From an uncultured Saprospiraceae bacterium (GTDB lineage: Bacteria; Bacteroidota; Bacteroidia; Chitinophagales; Saprospiraceae), in contig CALDGQ010000096.1 of assembly GCA_937941765.1 (NCBI GenBank), positions 1 through 60,408 of the forward strand: a stretch of 60,408 nt of DNA. The letters are read 5' to 3'. How positions within the stretch are numbered: the first letter of the stretch is position 1; every line of letters begins with the position of its first letter. The translations under genes were made by a program, and so were the position numbers. The notes under the pieces are model-generated. The model ran no database searches. It had not been told where the DNA came from and worked only from the letters and a program-made list of their open reading frames with translations. Positions 42,905 through 51,187 of the stretch are shown here, piece after piece.

Positions 42905-44473
42905 ATGGCAATCAATTTATTAGGTCTGTTAAAAGATCAAATGACAGATGGTGTTCTAGAGAAAATGGCTGGATTAGCTGGTGCTGACAAAAGCGCTACT
43001 GGTTCTGCGATGAACGCGATCCTTCCTACAATTTTGGGAAGTGTATTAAAACAAAGTGATACTTCAAGTGGTGCAGGTGCATTATTGGATATGATGAAAT
43101 CTGGAAACCATGACGGCAGTATGTTAGACAATCTTGGATCTGTTTTAGGCGGAGGTTCTGCTTCTTCAGGTTTGATGGATGCTGGAAAAGGAATTTTATC
43201 TACTTTGATGGGAAGTCGTCAAAGTGGTGTACTTGACCTATTAGGAAAAGCAACAGGATTATCAAGAGGATCCAACTCTTCTTTGATGAGTATGGCTGCT
43301 CCAATGGTAATGGGTTTGGTTGGAAGATACGTAAAGAATAAAGCATTAGATGCTGTAGGTCTAGGTAAATTTCTAGGCGGACAAAGAAATGGAATTATGA
43401 GTGCACTTCCTGCTGGAATGGACAAAATTCTAGGATTTGCTAACACTGGTTCTACATCTTCATCATCTTCTTCTTCTTCTTCAAAGTCAACTGCTTCTAC
43501 TACAAGAAGTACGCCTGAGCCAGAAAAGAAAGGCGGAGGCTGGATTAAGTGGTTATTGATGGGATTAATTGGTCTTGGTTTGATCAGTTTCTTAGCTTCA
43601 AGAGGTTGTGCTGGTGGAAATGTTGTGGATGCAGCTAAAGATGGAGCATCAGGTGTGGTTAATACAACTACTGGTGCTGTTAAGTCTGGTGCAAATGCTG
43701 TTGGAAATGCAGCTGGAGCTGCTACGGATGCTGCAGGTAATGTTGTATCTGGTGCTAAAGACGCAGCTGGAAATGTAGTTGCAGGTGCTAAGGATGCTGC
43801 AGGAAATGTTGTTTCTGGAGCTAAAGATGCTGCAGGTAACATGGTCGCTGGTGCAAAGAATGCTGCTGGTACTGCTGCAAACGCTGCCGCTGCCGCTGGA
43901 TCTTTCAGTTTAAATGCTGCTGGTGATTTATTAGACAGTTCTGGAAATGTTGTTTCTAAAGCTGGTGAATTCACAAAGTCTAAAGATGGATACTATGTTG
44001 ACAAATCTGGAAATAAAATTGGTAAGTGGTTAGCTGGTGCTAAAGATAAGGTAGTAGGTGCTGCTAACAAAGCGGGTGATGCAGTTGCTGGTGCAGCTGG
44101 TAAAACTGCTGATGCCATGAAGAATACTTTTGACAAGATGTTCAAAAAAGAATCTGGTGCAGCAAGCACATATAGCTTATCTCAAATTAAGTGGAATCCA
44201 GAAAACCACAAGATCGAAAACTTCTCAAAAGCAGAAGTTGAAGGTTTGGCAGCTGCTCTAAAAGCAAACCCAAGCTCTAAGATCAAGGTACAAGTTCACA
44301 CTTCTGAAGGAAAGAACGCTATCCAAAACAAAGCAATCGCTTCTGCTCGTGCAGACGTTGTTCAAAAAATGTTAATCGCATTGGGTGTTGGAAAAGGTCA
44401 GATCTCTTCTAAAGGTGTAACTAAAGATGCTGCTAAGTCAGCTAAAAACGTTGTAGAGATATTGGTAGACTAA
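42905..44473 (+). CDS. DUF937 protein with LEA-like 11-mer repeats and OmpA-like C-terminus
   Basis: 522 residues. DUF937-type domain (1-175; LLGLLKDQMTDGVLEKMAGLAG, TILGSVLKQ), a poly-Ser linker (about 180-200), one membrane helix (about 213-232, WLLMGLIGLGLISFLAS), then an Ala/Gly/Lys-rich amphipathic stretch with four tandem 11-residue units of the type DAAGNVVSGAK (275-318; bases 43727-43858). The C-terminal 100 residues resemble an OmpA/MotB domain (YSLSQIKWNPENHKI, IKVQVHTSEG, SARADVVQKMLIALGV). Likely an inner-membrane protein reaching the cell wall. Strong codon bias and a good terminator suggest high expression. Confidence 0.82.
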   Translation: MAINLLGLLKDQMTDGVLEKMAGLAGADKSATGSAMNAILPTILGSVLKQSDTSSGAGALLDMMKSGNHDGSMLDNLGSVLGGGSASSGLMDAGKGILSTLMGSRQSGVLDLLGKATGLSRGSNSSLMSMAAPMVMGLVGRYVKNKALDAVGLGKFLGGQRNGIMSALPAGMDKILGFANTGSTSSSSSSSSSKSTASTTRSTPEPEKKGGGWIKWLLMGLIGLGLISFLASRGCAGGNVVDAAKDGASGVVNTTTGAVKSGANAVGNAAGAATDAAGNVVSGAKDAAGNVVAGAKDAAGNVVSGAKDAAGNMVAGAKNAAGTAANAAAAAGSFSLNAAGDLLDSSGNVVSKAGEFTKSKDGYYVDKSGNKIGKWLAGAKDKVVGAANKAGDAVAGAAGKTADAMKNTFDKMFKKESGAASTYSLSQIKWNPENHKIENFSKAEVEGLAAALKANPSSKIKVQVHTSEGKNAIQNKAIASARADVVQKMLIALGVGKGQISSKGVTKDAAKSAKNVVEILVD

Positions 44474-44494
44474 TCCCTATCAATTTGATTTAAT

Positions 44495-44531
44495 AAAGAG
44501 CAATCTCGGGTTACTGAGATTGCTCTTTTTT
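44495..44531 (+). terminator. Rho-independent terminator of the DUF937/OmpA gene
   Basis: A perfect 13-bp stem, AAAGAGCAATCTC (44495-44507) with GAGATTGCTCTTT (44516-44528), has an 8-nt loop and a T-run to 44531. Confidence 0.9.
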
Positions 44532-44549
44532 GATGGAAGAAAAGTAGCA

Positions 44550-44569
44550 CAGACATTCCAGTCTGTGTC
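44550..44569. repeat. CAGAC-type mini-hairpin, copy 1
   Basis: CACAGAC-ATTCCA-GTCTGTG, a perfect inverted repeat with a 6-nt loop. Related hairpins lie at 46944-46964 and 47763-47783, where the loop reads GGGAT or AGGAT (this copy reads TGGAAT on the other strand). Confidence 0.65.
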
Positions 44570-44617
44570 TTATTACAGTTAACACAGGCAAGAATTTCTG
44601 TACTCCTAAAACAACAA

Positions 44618-45433
44618 ATGAAAACCCAAACCACCCAGCCATCCCAAAATCTCGCTCACTTAATCAAAGAATTTTCGTACACCTCAATCATGGCCAATGA
44701 AATGAAGCGTACCGATCAAATCGTTATTGACGACGGCTGCTATGATTTTGTTTTTTTTAAAGGTCAAGAAACTACATTTTCGCATGGAGCAGATCATAAA
44801 ATTCCACTGACAAATGGTGTCTTTACCATACATCAACTAAAACCACCTAACCAACTAATTTTTAATAATGAATTGGAGTTGTTCGCTGCAAAAGTTCAAC
44901 CATGGGCCAACGCTACATTTTTTCCAGCTACTTTAGATCCGGGATTAATTTATTTGAATTCGATTTTTTCAAATGACATGGATCAATTGTATAATGAAAT
45001 TTTTGAGACACAAACAATTGAAGAAAAAGCAGTAATTCTAGAATCTTTTATTGCTTCATTGAAAATTGAAGAGAACGATTCTTTTAAAACAGTCAAAGCT
45101 ATTTGTGAAAAAATATATGCATCGAATGGAGCTATTAAAGTGAATGATTTGGTGGATATTTTTAAAATGAATCGGCAGTTGTTGAACAAAAAATTTAAAA
45201 CACAGGTACATTATACCATTAAACAATTCATTAAAATTGTTCGCATTATTTCTTTAATTAAATATAAAATTAAGCATCAAGAACAATCATTGACGACCGT
45301 TGCATATCATTTTGATTATACGGATCAAGCACATTTCAATAACGATTTTAAAAAAGTATGTGGGATTGCCCCTTCCATTTTCTTCAAAAACTTACCCGCA
45401 TTTTTCCATCGTCATAAAAAGAAGGGTTTTTAA
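44618..45433 (+). CDS. AraC-family transcriptional regulator
   Basis: 271 residues. The N-terminal part (about 1-150) is an effector domain beginning SQNLAHLIKEFSYTS with a cupin-like pattern, similar to DUF6597-type sensors. The C-terminal 100 residues carry two helix-turn-helix motifs: IKVNDLVDIFKMNRQLLNKKFK and LTTVAYHFDYTDQAHFNNDFKKVCGIAPSIF, the second being the AraC signature. Located 70 nt upstream of a serine-hydrolase lipoprotein gene on the same strand, which it may regulate. Confidence 0.9.
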   Translation: MKTQTTQPSQNLAHLIKEFSYTSIMANEMKRTDQIVIDDGCYDFVFFKGQETTFSHGADHKIPLTNGVFTIHQLKPPNQLIFNNELELFAAKVQPWANATFFPATLDPGLIYLNSIFSNDMDQLYNEIFETQTIEEKAVILESFIASLKIEENDSFKTVKAICEKIYASNGAIKVNDLVDIFKMNRQLLNKKFKTQVHYTIKQFIKIVRIISLIKYKIKHQEQSLTTVAYHFDYTDQAHFNNDFKKVCGIAPSIFFKNLPAFFHRHKKKGF

Positions 45434-45502
45434 TTTATACCATTTTTACAAGTTTTAATGATAGATGGATAATAACTTTGATTTAAATTAATATCAATAG
45501 TT

Positions 45503-46831
45503 ATGAAAAATTTTTGTCAGTTCACTTTCCTTCTTTTTACAATCATTTTATTCGGTTGCCAATCCATATCTAGCGAAGCCCAAATAGACAGTAAAGAAAA
45601 ATCGAGTTTAAAAACCCAATTAGATGAATATTTCAATGTACTTTTAGATTTAAAGCAATTTAATGGAGTGGTGTTGGTTGAAAAAGATGGGGAAGTCATT
45701 TTAAGAAAAGCATACAATCTAACAGATAACATGGATAGTAGCCTTCATGTTACAACTGCGCATCAATTTGATTTAAGATCCATTTCAAAACAGATTGCAA
45801 AATTTTCGATTGAAAAATTACAATCAGCAGGCAAGTTGTCAATACATGATCCAATTGGCAAATATCTTGGCGAATTTCCAAACAGCGATAAAATTACGTT
45901 GAAACATTTGATAGCAAATCAGTCTGGTCTTCCAAGAGAGTTTGAAGATGAAGATGCGCTTAATATTTTTGATATGGAACCAGCTAAAATTGTTGAACTT
46001 ATAAAAAAAGAACCACTAGAATTTGAGCCTGGAACAGAAACACAGTATTCAAATTTAGGTTTTCAATTAGTCTATTACATCATTGGTCAAGTGACTGGTC
46101 AAACGTTTGCACAACATGTGCAAGATGAAGTTTACAATCCTCTGAAGATGACTTCATCTGGTGCTCATTTTTATACTGACAAGAATAATTTAAAGAAATT
46201 TGCTGCATATCATACCAAAGCGGATGATGGTGTAATAGTCCGCATTCCGCACCACGAAAAAGGAAGCAAGAAACAAGCAAAACTGTACTCGACAATTGAT
46301 GATTTAAATAAATTATTGCATGCTTTCCAACAAGAACCTTACAGTAAGAAAATGGCGAGTTCAACTGGGATTATTGGACACTCTGGTGGCTCAGAAGGAA
46401 TCCGAAGTCATTTTCAAACAAATATCCAAAAGAATTATTCTTTCATTTTTTTAGCCAATTATGACGGAATTCCTTTTACAGATATTATTAAAACAATTGA
46501 AAAAATAGTAGAAGGAAAACCATATGATATTCCTGTTGAGTTAAAAAGAAGCCCAATTACCTTGTCAGAAAATCAATTGCAAAAATATGCTGGAACATAT
46601 GACTTCAAGGATGCCAATCATATTACTTTTAATTTCAAAATTGAGGATGGGAAATTGACAGCTTATCAAAATGAAGAATTTCGTGGTATACTGTATCCTG
46701 AAAATGATTCGGTGTTTTTCTGGGCACCGGATGATGCACAATCTGTAAAATTTATACTCGATTCAAATGGAGATTATAAAGTAATGATGGATATGTTTGG
46801 AGCACCTTGGGAAGGAACGAAGGTGAATTAG
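45503..46831 (+). CDS. Serine hydrolase lipoprotein (beta-lactamase class C/PBP-like)
   Basis: 442 residues. Lipobox LFGC (Cys19). Class C beta-lactamase-family triad: S93-I-S-K96 (SxxK) in FDLRSISKQIAKF, Y-x-N in TQYSNLGFQL, and the HxG-type motif HSGGSEGIRS. A C-terminal DUF3471-like lipocalin region follows (LQKYAGTYDFKD, FKIEDGKLTAYQNEEF). Such proteins are D-aminopeptidases, esterases or PBP4-like carboxypeptidases rather than true antibiotic-resistance enzymes. Anchored in the periplasm or outer membrane. Confidence 0.9.
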   Translation: MKNFCQFTFLLFTIILFGCQSISSEAQIDSKEKSSLKTQLDEYFNVLLDLKQFNGVVLVEKDGEVILRKAYNLTDNMDSSLHVTTAHQFDLRSISKQIAKFSIEKLQSAGKLSIHDPIGKYLGEFPNSDKITLKHLIANQSGLPREFEDEDALNIFDMEPAKIVELIKKEPLEFEPGTETQYSNLGFQLVYYIIGQVTGQTFAQHVQDEVYNPLKMTSSGAHFYTDKNNLKKFAAYHTKADDGVIVRIPHHEKGSKKQAKLYSTIDDLNKLLHAFQQEPYSKKMASSTGIIGHSGGSEGIRSHFQTNIQKNYSFIFLANYDGIPFTDIIKTIEKIVEGKPYDIPVELKRSPITLSENQLQKYAGTYDFKDANHITFNFKIEDGKLTAYQNEEFRGILYPENDSVFFWAPDDAQSVKFILDSNGDYKVMMDMFGAPWEGTKVN

Positions 46832-46943
46832 TAGTCTGATCCTGGCAAAAACAATGTAAATTTATCCTGAAAAAAAATTGAGTGTCAAATATACGACGGT
46901 GAATGGGGTAGAGGGGTTTTAGGTTGAACAGGTGATCGTATAT

Positions 46944-46964
46944 AAACAGACGGGATGTCTGTTT
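46944..46964. repeat. CAGAC-type mini-hairpin, copy 2
   Basis: AAACAGAC (46944-46951), loop GGGAT, GTCTGTTT (46957-46964). Its end overlaps the stop codon of the DUF1835 gene. A nearly identical hairpin lies on the other side of that gene. Confidence 0.7.
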
Positions 46965-47721
46965 AACCTAACAACCGTTTTACTTGCAAATCACCAAAAC
47001 CGTAAATGGCACCTCTTTTACTAAATGCTTGAAATATTTCACCAAAGTTATCCGTCTTGAGTTCATTAATAATTTCTTGCAAAAGAATAGTAGGTTGACC
47101 TGCCCAATGATTAACACAAGCTTTGACAGCAGGCTGGATGAAGTCAAATCTAATACTCAATTGATTTGCTATTTCTAATAATTTAATCTCATTTTTTTCC
47201 TGATACGCTTCCCAAAGCTGAGCAAAGTTATTTAGATCTTCATCTTGTAAATGATGAGTGTTTCTAAAAGCTGTTTTAAGTAGAGTAGTGTCTAAGCCAC
47301 CAAATCCATATTGTAAGGCAGATGCTGGTAGTTCGTCATTCAAATAGGCGAGTGGTGGTCTTACTAAAGAGGTTGTAATCTCATTGTTACTTGATAATAA
47401 AAAACATACAAACCACATATTTACTTGACAAAATAAATCATCTTCAAACCATAAATACACTTCAGCATTGACAGGTATATTCCGAATACGCTCAATTTCC
47501 GACATCGAAGTATTATGATAAATAGATTTTTCGATACCGTAATTTTCAAATAGGAAGAAACTACGTGTTTCATAAAATTTGGAGAGTGAAGTTGGATCTG
47601 TTAAGATATTGACTGGGCCGTCAACAAGACATTCGCGTAGAATGATTTGTGTTCCGGGTATGTTTGTTGGAAATCTTTCTTTTAATGCATCGCCATTTAA
47701 GATGTGGAAATTTTTTTTCAT
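46963..47721 (-). CDS. DUF1835-domain protein
   Basis: 252 residues. The opening FHILNGDALKERFPTNIPGTQIILRECLVDGPV is the DUF1835 signature (HxxNGDxL, ECLxxGP). The middle holds the expected acidic segment YLWFEDDLFCQVNMWF. Family function is not established; many members are stand-alone cytosolic proteins. The gene is bracketed by two copies of a CAGAC-type hairpin and is convergent with the serine hydrolase gene. Confidence 0.85.
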   Translation of the reverse strand: MKKNFHILNGDALKERFPTNIPGTQIILRECLVDGPVNILTDPTSLSKFYETRSFFLFENYGIEKSIYHNTSMSEIERIRNIPVNAEVYLWFEDDLFCQVNMWFVCFLLSSNNEITTSLVRPPLAYLNDELPASALQYGFGGLDTTLLKTAFRNTHHLQDEDLNNFAQLWEAYQEKNEIKLLEIANQLSIRFDFIQPAVKACVNHWAGQPTILLQEIINELKTDNFGEIFQAFSKRGAIYGFGDLQVKRLLG

Positions 47722-47762
47722 ATTCGTAACACCGATATCGTGTCCGTTTCTTTTTAAATTCC

Positions 47763-47783
47763 AAACAGACAGGATGTCTGTTC
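47763..47783. repeat. CAGAC-type mini-hairpin, copy 3
   Basis: AAACAGAC, loop AGGAT, GTCTGTTC: a 7-bp perfect core stem, 16 of 18 arm/loop positions as in the copy at 46944. It lies between the DUF1835 gene and the stop of the sterol-desaturase gene. Confidence 0.7.
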
Positions 47784-47791
47784 AACAACAC

Positions 47792-49054
47792 TTACACCGC
47801 CATTTCATACTCCGAATGATCTACCAAAGTATAATACAAAGTAATGCCCATTGATACAACCAAATAAATAGCAAACAAACCATTCCCGTATGGCAAATAA
47901 TGATCTAAATGATACCAGCTATTTAAATGATACATCAATGCAAATCCCATGACAAGTTTCAGCAACTCAACAGGAACTGCTAAGCGGTGTCGATCCATCA
48001 AAGTTGTATATGCGAATATGGAAACGAGTAAAAACATCCCATAGTAAAAGAGGTCAAAATAAGCACGATCTGGCAACAAAGTAATTAAATGAAATTGAAA
48101 AAGTAAATGAAGTGTTAGTTGAATGACGCTCCAAACCATCAATCCCCTCGTCGCTTTTGTGGTATATTTTACTTGATCGGGTGCATGTTCTACATATTCA
48201 ATTGGAAATTTTTCATTCACATCAGCTGGCCTCCAACCAGTTGGCATAAAAAATATTCGAATTTTATCCCACCAATTTTGAGTACGCCAAGCATCTTTGA
48301 GTAAACCCCATAAATGAATAAAATTAATTAAAACAGGATTCCATGTTTCCACTGCTTTTTTGACACCATAGACTGGTGTTACCTCTGGCAATTCCTCTTG
48401 AAAAGTACCAAACCATTTATCCCAGCAAATAAAAATGGCTCCATAATTTCTGTCAATATATTCTTTGTTGATAGCATGGTGTACCCGATGATGAGAAGGT
48501 GTCATGATGAGGTGTTCTAAAAATCCCATTTTATTGATCAACTTGGTATGATACCAAAACTGTGCAAACAAATGAAGCGGTGCCAATATCACCACAACTT
48601 GGTAAGGTATCCCAATCAAAGCCATCGGAATATAAAGAAAGAAGTACACCTCAATCATCCCAGAAAGTGGTTGCCGTAATGCTGCTGCTAAATTATATTC
48701 CTCACTACTATGATGGGTGATATGTCGATTCCACATGATATTGAATTCATGATTCCAACGATGACTCCAATAAGAACCAAAATCAATTCCAATAAATGCA
48801 AGTAGATAAACCCATGGACTGGTACCAATTTCAAAAACAGCGATATGTCCTACCATCCATTCATAACTCACGATAATAATCGTCAATTTTAAAATCGTTT
48901 TTATATTGTTAGTCATTCCTGAACTGAGACTGGTAATTGTATCAAAAGTTCGATATACTTTCTTTTTCATTAACCGACTAAATCCATATTCAATTGCCAT
49001 TAAAATGGTAAAGAATCCGATTGCGATGGTGAGAACATTTGCGTAGGCTTCCAT
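47792..49054 (-). CDS. Sterol desaturase/fatty acid hydroxylase family membrane protein (AGMO-like)
   Basis: 420 residues from the ATG at 49054; the open frame extends to 49168 but there it reads through repeat-rich intergenic sequence. Eight-histidine di-iron motifs: HRWNHE, HITHHSSEEYN and HHRVHH. The phrase RHITHHSSEEYNLAAALRQ is close to that of alkylglycerol monooxygenase-type enzymes. About nine hydrophobic helices, the last four (about 300-410) beyond the catalytic domain. Expected to oxidise a lipid at the inner membrane using O2; the substrate is not known. Confidence 0.88.
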   Translation of the reverse strand: MEAYANVLTIAIGFFTILMAIEYGFSRLMKKKVYRTFDTITSLSSGMTNNIKTILKLTIIIVSYEWMVGHIAVFEIGTSPWVYLLAFIGIDFGSYWSHRWNHEFNIMWNRHITHHSSEEYNLAAALRQPLSGMIEVYFFLYIPMALIGIPYQVVVILAPLHLFAQFWYHTKLINKMGFLEHLIMTPSHHRVHHAINKEYIDRNYGAIFICWDKWFGTFQEELPEVTPVYGVKKAVETWNPVLINFIHLWGLLKDAWRTQNWWDKIRIFFMPTGWRPADVNEKFPIEYVEHAPDQVKYTTKATRGLMVWSVIQLTLHLLFQFHLITLLPDRAYFDLFYYGMFLLVSIFAYTTLMDRHRLAVPVELLKLVMGFALMYHLNSWYHLDHYLPYGNGLFAIYLVVSMGITLYYTLVDHSEYEMAV

Positions 49055-49165
49055 GTTGCGGGTGTTTGATGGATAAGATAAGGAAAAAATAGAGAAAGCA
49101 ATAATTTTTGGTTTCACGAAGTATGAAAACACATGGCTCGCGTATGATCTTGTTGCGTTTGTACC

Positions 49166-49226
49166 CATCCCTGTACCAGCAAGCTGGACGTCCCTTCCCT
49201 TTAAAAAAAATGGAAGGGGAGCACGT
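49166..49226. repeat. CATCCCTGTAC composite repeat core, copy 1
   Basis: CATCCCTGTACCAGCA, AGCTGGACGTCCCTT and TGGAAGGGGAGCACGT match the copy at 57817-57872 with few substitutions and short indels. The segment is internally inverted (GGACGTCCCTTCC against GGAAGGGGAGCACGTC). The related GAATTTG-N4-CAAATTC hairpin lies 238 bp downstream here and 121 bp downstream in the other copy. Confidence 0.75.
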
Positions 49227-49351
49227 CAGACTGTGCGAAAATTCCCAAAGCAAAGAGGTTAGAAACCTTTTGCTCGAATACCGTGTGTGTTACGAGATGA
49301 AGGTTTCTAACCTCTCATCTCGAACGAGTATTTTCGCACAGTCTGACGTGC
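49221..49351. repeat. REPIN-like palindromic element, copy 3
   Basis: Perfect 22-bp terminal inverted repeats (49221-49242 and 49330-49351) beginning GCACGTCAGACTG. Inner arms AGAGGTTAGAAACCTT and AAGGTTTCTAACCTCT. CTCG...CGAG and CGAGATG...CATCTCG pairs allow alternative hairpins. Interior almost identical to the copy at 12701. Positioned exactly at the end of a CATCCCTGTAC repeat core. Confidence 0.88.
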
Positions 49352-49508
49352 CAGTGTTATGTGTTCAAACGAAACTCCAAAATTTTATAAATATTAGATT
49401 CACGAATTACGTGCACGTATGACTCGTGAGTGGGTCCTTTCCTTTTTTTAAGGGAACGGAAAAGAATTTGTACACAAATTCTGAGGATTGGGTTAAAACG
49501 GATTGAGT

Positions 49509-50159
49509 TTAAAACCCAGGATGAACAACAACCTCTTCACGTTTCTCAACCAAAGACACACCCAAAGAAAAAGTCGTAGACCCATCATGCATGATCTGCG
49601 AAGTAGGACTCAACTGAATACTCAAATCTTCATTCACATCAAAATCCAATAAATGGGCATCAACAAAAGCTTCAACACTATTTAATAAATAAACAACTCC
49701 AAAGCCGATATAACTTAATTGGTAATTTTTGAAATGAAAATCTCTTAAATCTTTTAGCCCTTGAGCTTCAATAAATCCTTCGTAGCGATCTACCGTGCAA
49801 ACCAAATCATCCACACGATATTTGTAGGCATCCCGAAATTTTCGATATTCTCTTCCATTCCAACGAATCGCATAAACCAAACTTCCGATTCCTGCATAAA
49901 CGATTGGAACTTTCCAATATTTTTTATTGTACGCTTGACCAGCACCTGGAAGCATAAATGAAAGGAGAGCAGCTTTTCGAGCAGAAGGATAAGGTTCTTT
50001 AAGGATGCCTTTGAGGAAGAATTTCTTTTTCTTTTTTTTCTTGACAGATTCGACCAAGGTTGAATCTAACAATACGACTGGAGTTGTGTCTACTTGTTGT
50101 GAAAAGCTAATTTGGCAGCTAAATAAAAAGCAGAAAATAAAAAAGTATCGGTTCAACAT
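49509..50159 (-). CDS. DUF5683-domain protein
   Basis: 216 residues. Signal peptide to about residue 20 (FCFLFSCQISFSQ). A Lys-rich linker is followed by the DUF5683 block SARKAALLSFMLPGAGQAYNKKYWKVPIVYAGIGSL with hydrophobic helices, and YQLSYIGFGVVYLLNSVEAFVDAHL. The family is widespread in Bacteroidota, usually right after parA-parB, as here. Likely an envelope protein; role unknown. Confidence 0.87.
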   Translation of the reverse strand: MLNRYFFIFCFLFSCQISFSQQVDTTPVVLLDSTLVESVKKKKKKKFFLKGILKEPYPSARKAALLSFMLPGAGQAYNKKYWKVPIVYAGIGSLVYAIRWNGREYRKFRDAYKYRVDDLVCTVDRYEGFIEAQGLKDLRDFHFKNYQLSYIGFGVVYLLNSVEAFVDAHLLDFDVNEDLSIQLSPTSQIMHDGSTTFSLGVSLVEKREEVVVHPGF

Positions 50160-50239
50160 ATAAGGATAAACGCTGAAAAAAATGGATTAGTATTAATTAA
50201 CTGTCCGTCGAGAAGTTGCAATGCAACGTCTCAACGGAC

Positions 50240-51187
50240 TTATTCAAAATTGTCTAGCACTCGGTTAAAATCAATATCATTATCAAAGTTGATGATGATC
50301 TGGCCTTTACCTGTTGACTTTCTTTTGATGGTTACCCGAGTTTCAAATTGGTCAGATAAATCGTTTTGAATGCGACGATATTCTTCTGGCAAGCTAGGTT
50401 TTTTCTTTTTAGCTTTTTTACCGCTAGATGATTTCGGACTATAAGTTCTAATCAATTCTTCAGTGGCTCTTACTGAAAGATTATCCTGTTTAATTTCTTT
50501 AAAAACACTTAATTGAATCGACAAATCATCAACACCAGAAAGGGCTCGAGCATGTCCCATGGTTAAGCTTTTATTTTTGATGGCGGATTGAACTTGTGGT
50601 GGCAATTTCAACAAACGCATAAAGTTAGTCACCGTACTTCTGTTCTTTCCGATTCTTTTGGATAATTCAGCATGCGTCAAGTTACATTCATCAATTAATC
50701 GCTGATAAGTGATGGCCACTTCAATAGCGTTTAAATTTTCACGTTGAATATTTTCTACCAATGCCAGTTCCAACATCTCCTCATCCTTCGTGATACGTAC
50801 ATAAGCAGGAATTTCCTTAAGACCAGCCATTTTGGAAGCTCTAACACGACGTTCACCAGAAATCAACTGATAAGTTTTCTGTGTCAGCCGACGAACAGTA
50901 ACTGGCTGAATTAAACCATAAGATTTGATTGACTGAGACAATTCTTTCAACGCATCTTCATCAAATTCTGTTCTAGGTTGATCCGGGTTGGTTTCAATAG
51001 CAGACAATTTAATCTGTGCAACTGCACTAGAAAGTTCTTTGACTACCTTTTTAGGATCGACTGCAATTTTAGAATCTATATTACTAAGCAGTGCACGTAT
51101 CCCTAATCCCAACTCTTGTTTTTTCTTTTTGGCCATAACTTTTTTCTTAACTGTTTTCTTGTCTTTTGAGAGCTCGATTCGTTCCAT
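50240..51187 (-). CDS. parB: Chromosome-partitioning protein ParB
   Basis: 315 residues. Basic N-terminal tail with IRALLS, then the ParB/Srx CTPase domain (IETNPDQPRTEFDEDALKELSQSIKSYGLIQPVTVR, ISGERRVRASKMAGL), the HTH domain (LTHAELSKRIGKNRSTVTNFMRLLKLP) and a C-terminal dimerisation region. Binds parS sites and spreads as a CTP-dependent clamp. Starts directly after the parA stop (TAAATG), so the pair is co-translated. I found no convincing parS site nearby. Confidence 0.95.
   Translation of the reverse strand: MERIELSKDKKTVKKKVMAKKKKQELGLGIRALLSNIDSKIAVDPKKVVKELSSAVAQIKLSAIETNPDQPRTEFDEDALKELSQSIKSYGLIQPVTVRRLTQKTYQLISGERRVRASKMAGLKEIPAYVRITKDEEMLELALVENIQRENLNAIEVAITYQRLIDECNLTHAELSKRIGKNRSTVTNFMRLLKLPPQVQSAIKNKSLTMGHARALSGVDDLSIQLSVFKEIKQDNLSVRATEELIRTYSPKSSSGKKAKKKKPSLPEEYRRIQNDLSDQFETRVTIKRKSTGKGQIIINFDNDIDFNRVLDNFE

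Larger units (their letters stand above)
49055..49508. other. Repeat cluster between the AGMO-like and DUF5683 genes
   Basis: 454 bp without a credible gene. In order: the CATCCCTGTAC core (49166-49226), REPIN-like copy 3 (49221-49351), an AT-rich spacer with GTGCACGTA, and a GAATTTG-N4-CAAATTC hairpin (49464-49481). Open frames across it are made from repeats. Confidence 0.7.

Noticed and set aside
43219..43974. 251-codon antisense open frame rich in Ala and Pro
   Set aside because: It is the complement of the Ala/Gly-rich DUF937/OmpA gene; its low complexity mirrors the repeats of the real gene.
45503..46831. Antibiotic-resistance beta-lactamase
   Set aside because: The SxxK/YxN/HSG motifs are shared by many class C-like esterases and peptidases; the DUF3471-like C-terminus and lipoprotein signal point to the housekeeping-type serine hydrolases.
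49108..49422. 104-codon open frame on the plus strand
   Set aside because: It runs through the CATCCCTGTAC repeat and REPIN-like copy 3, so it is repeat-derived.
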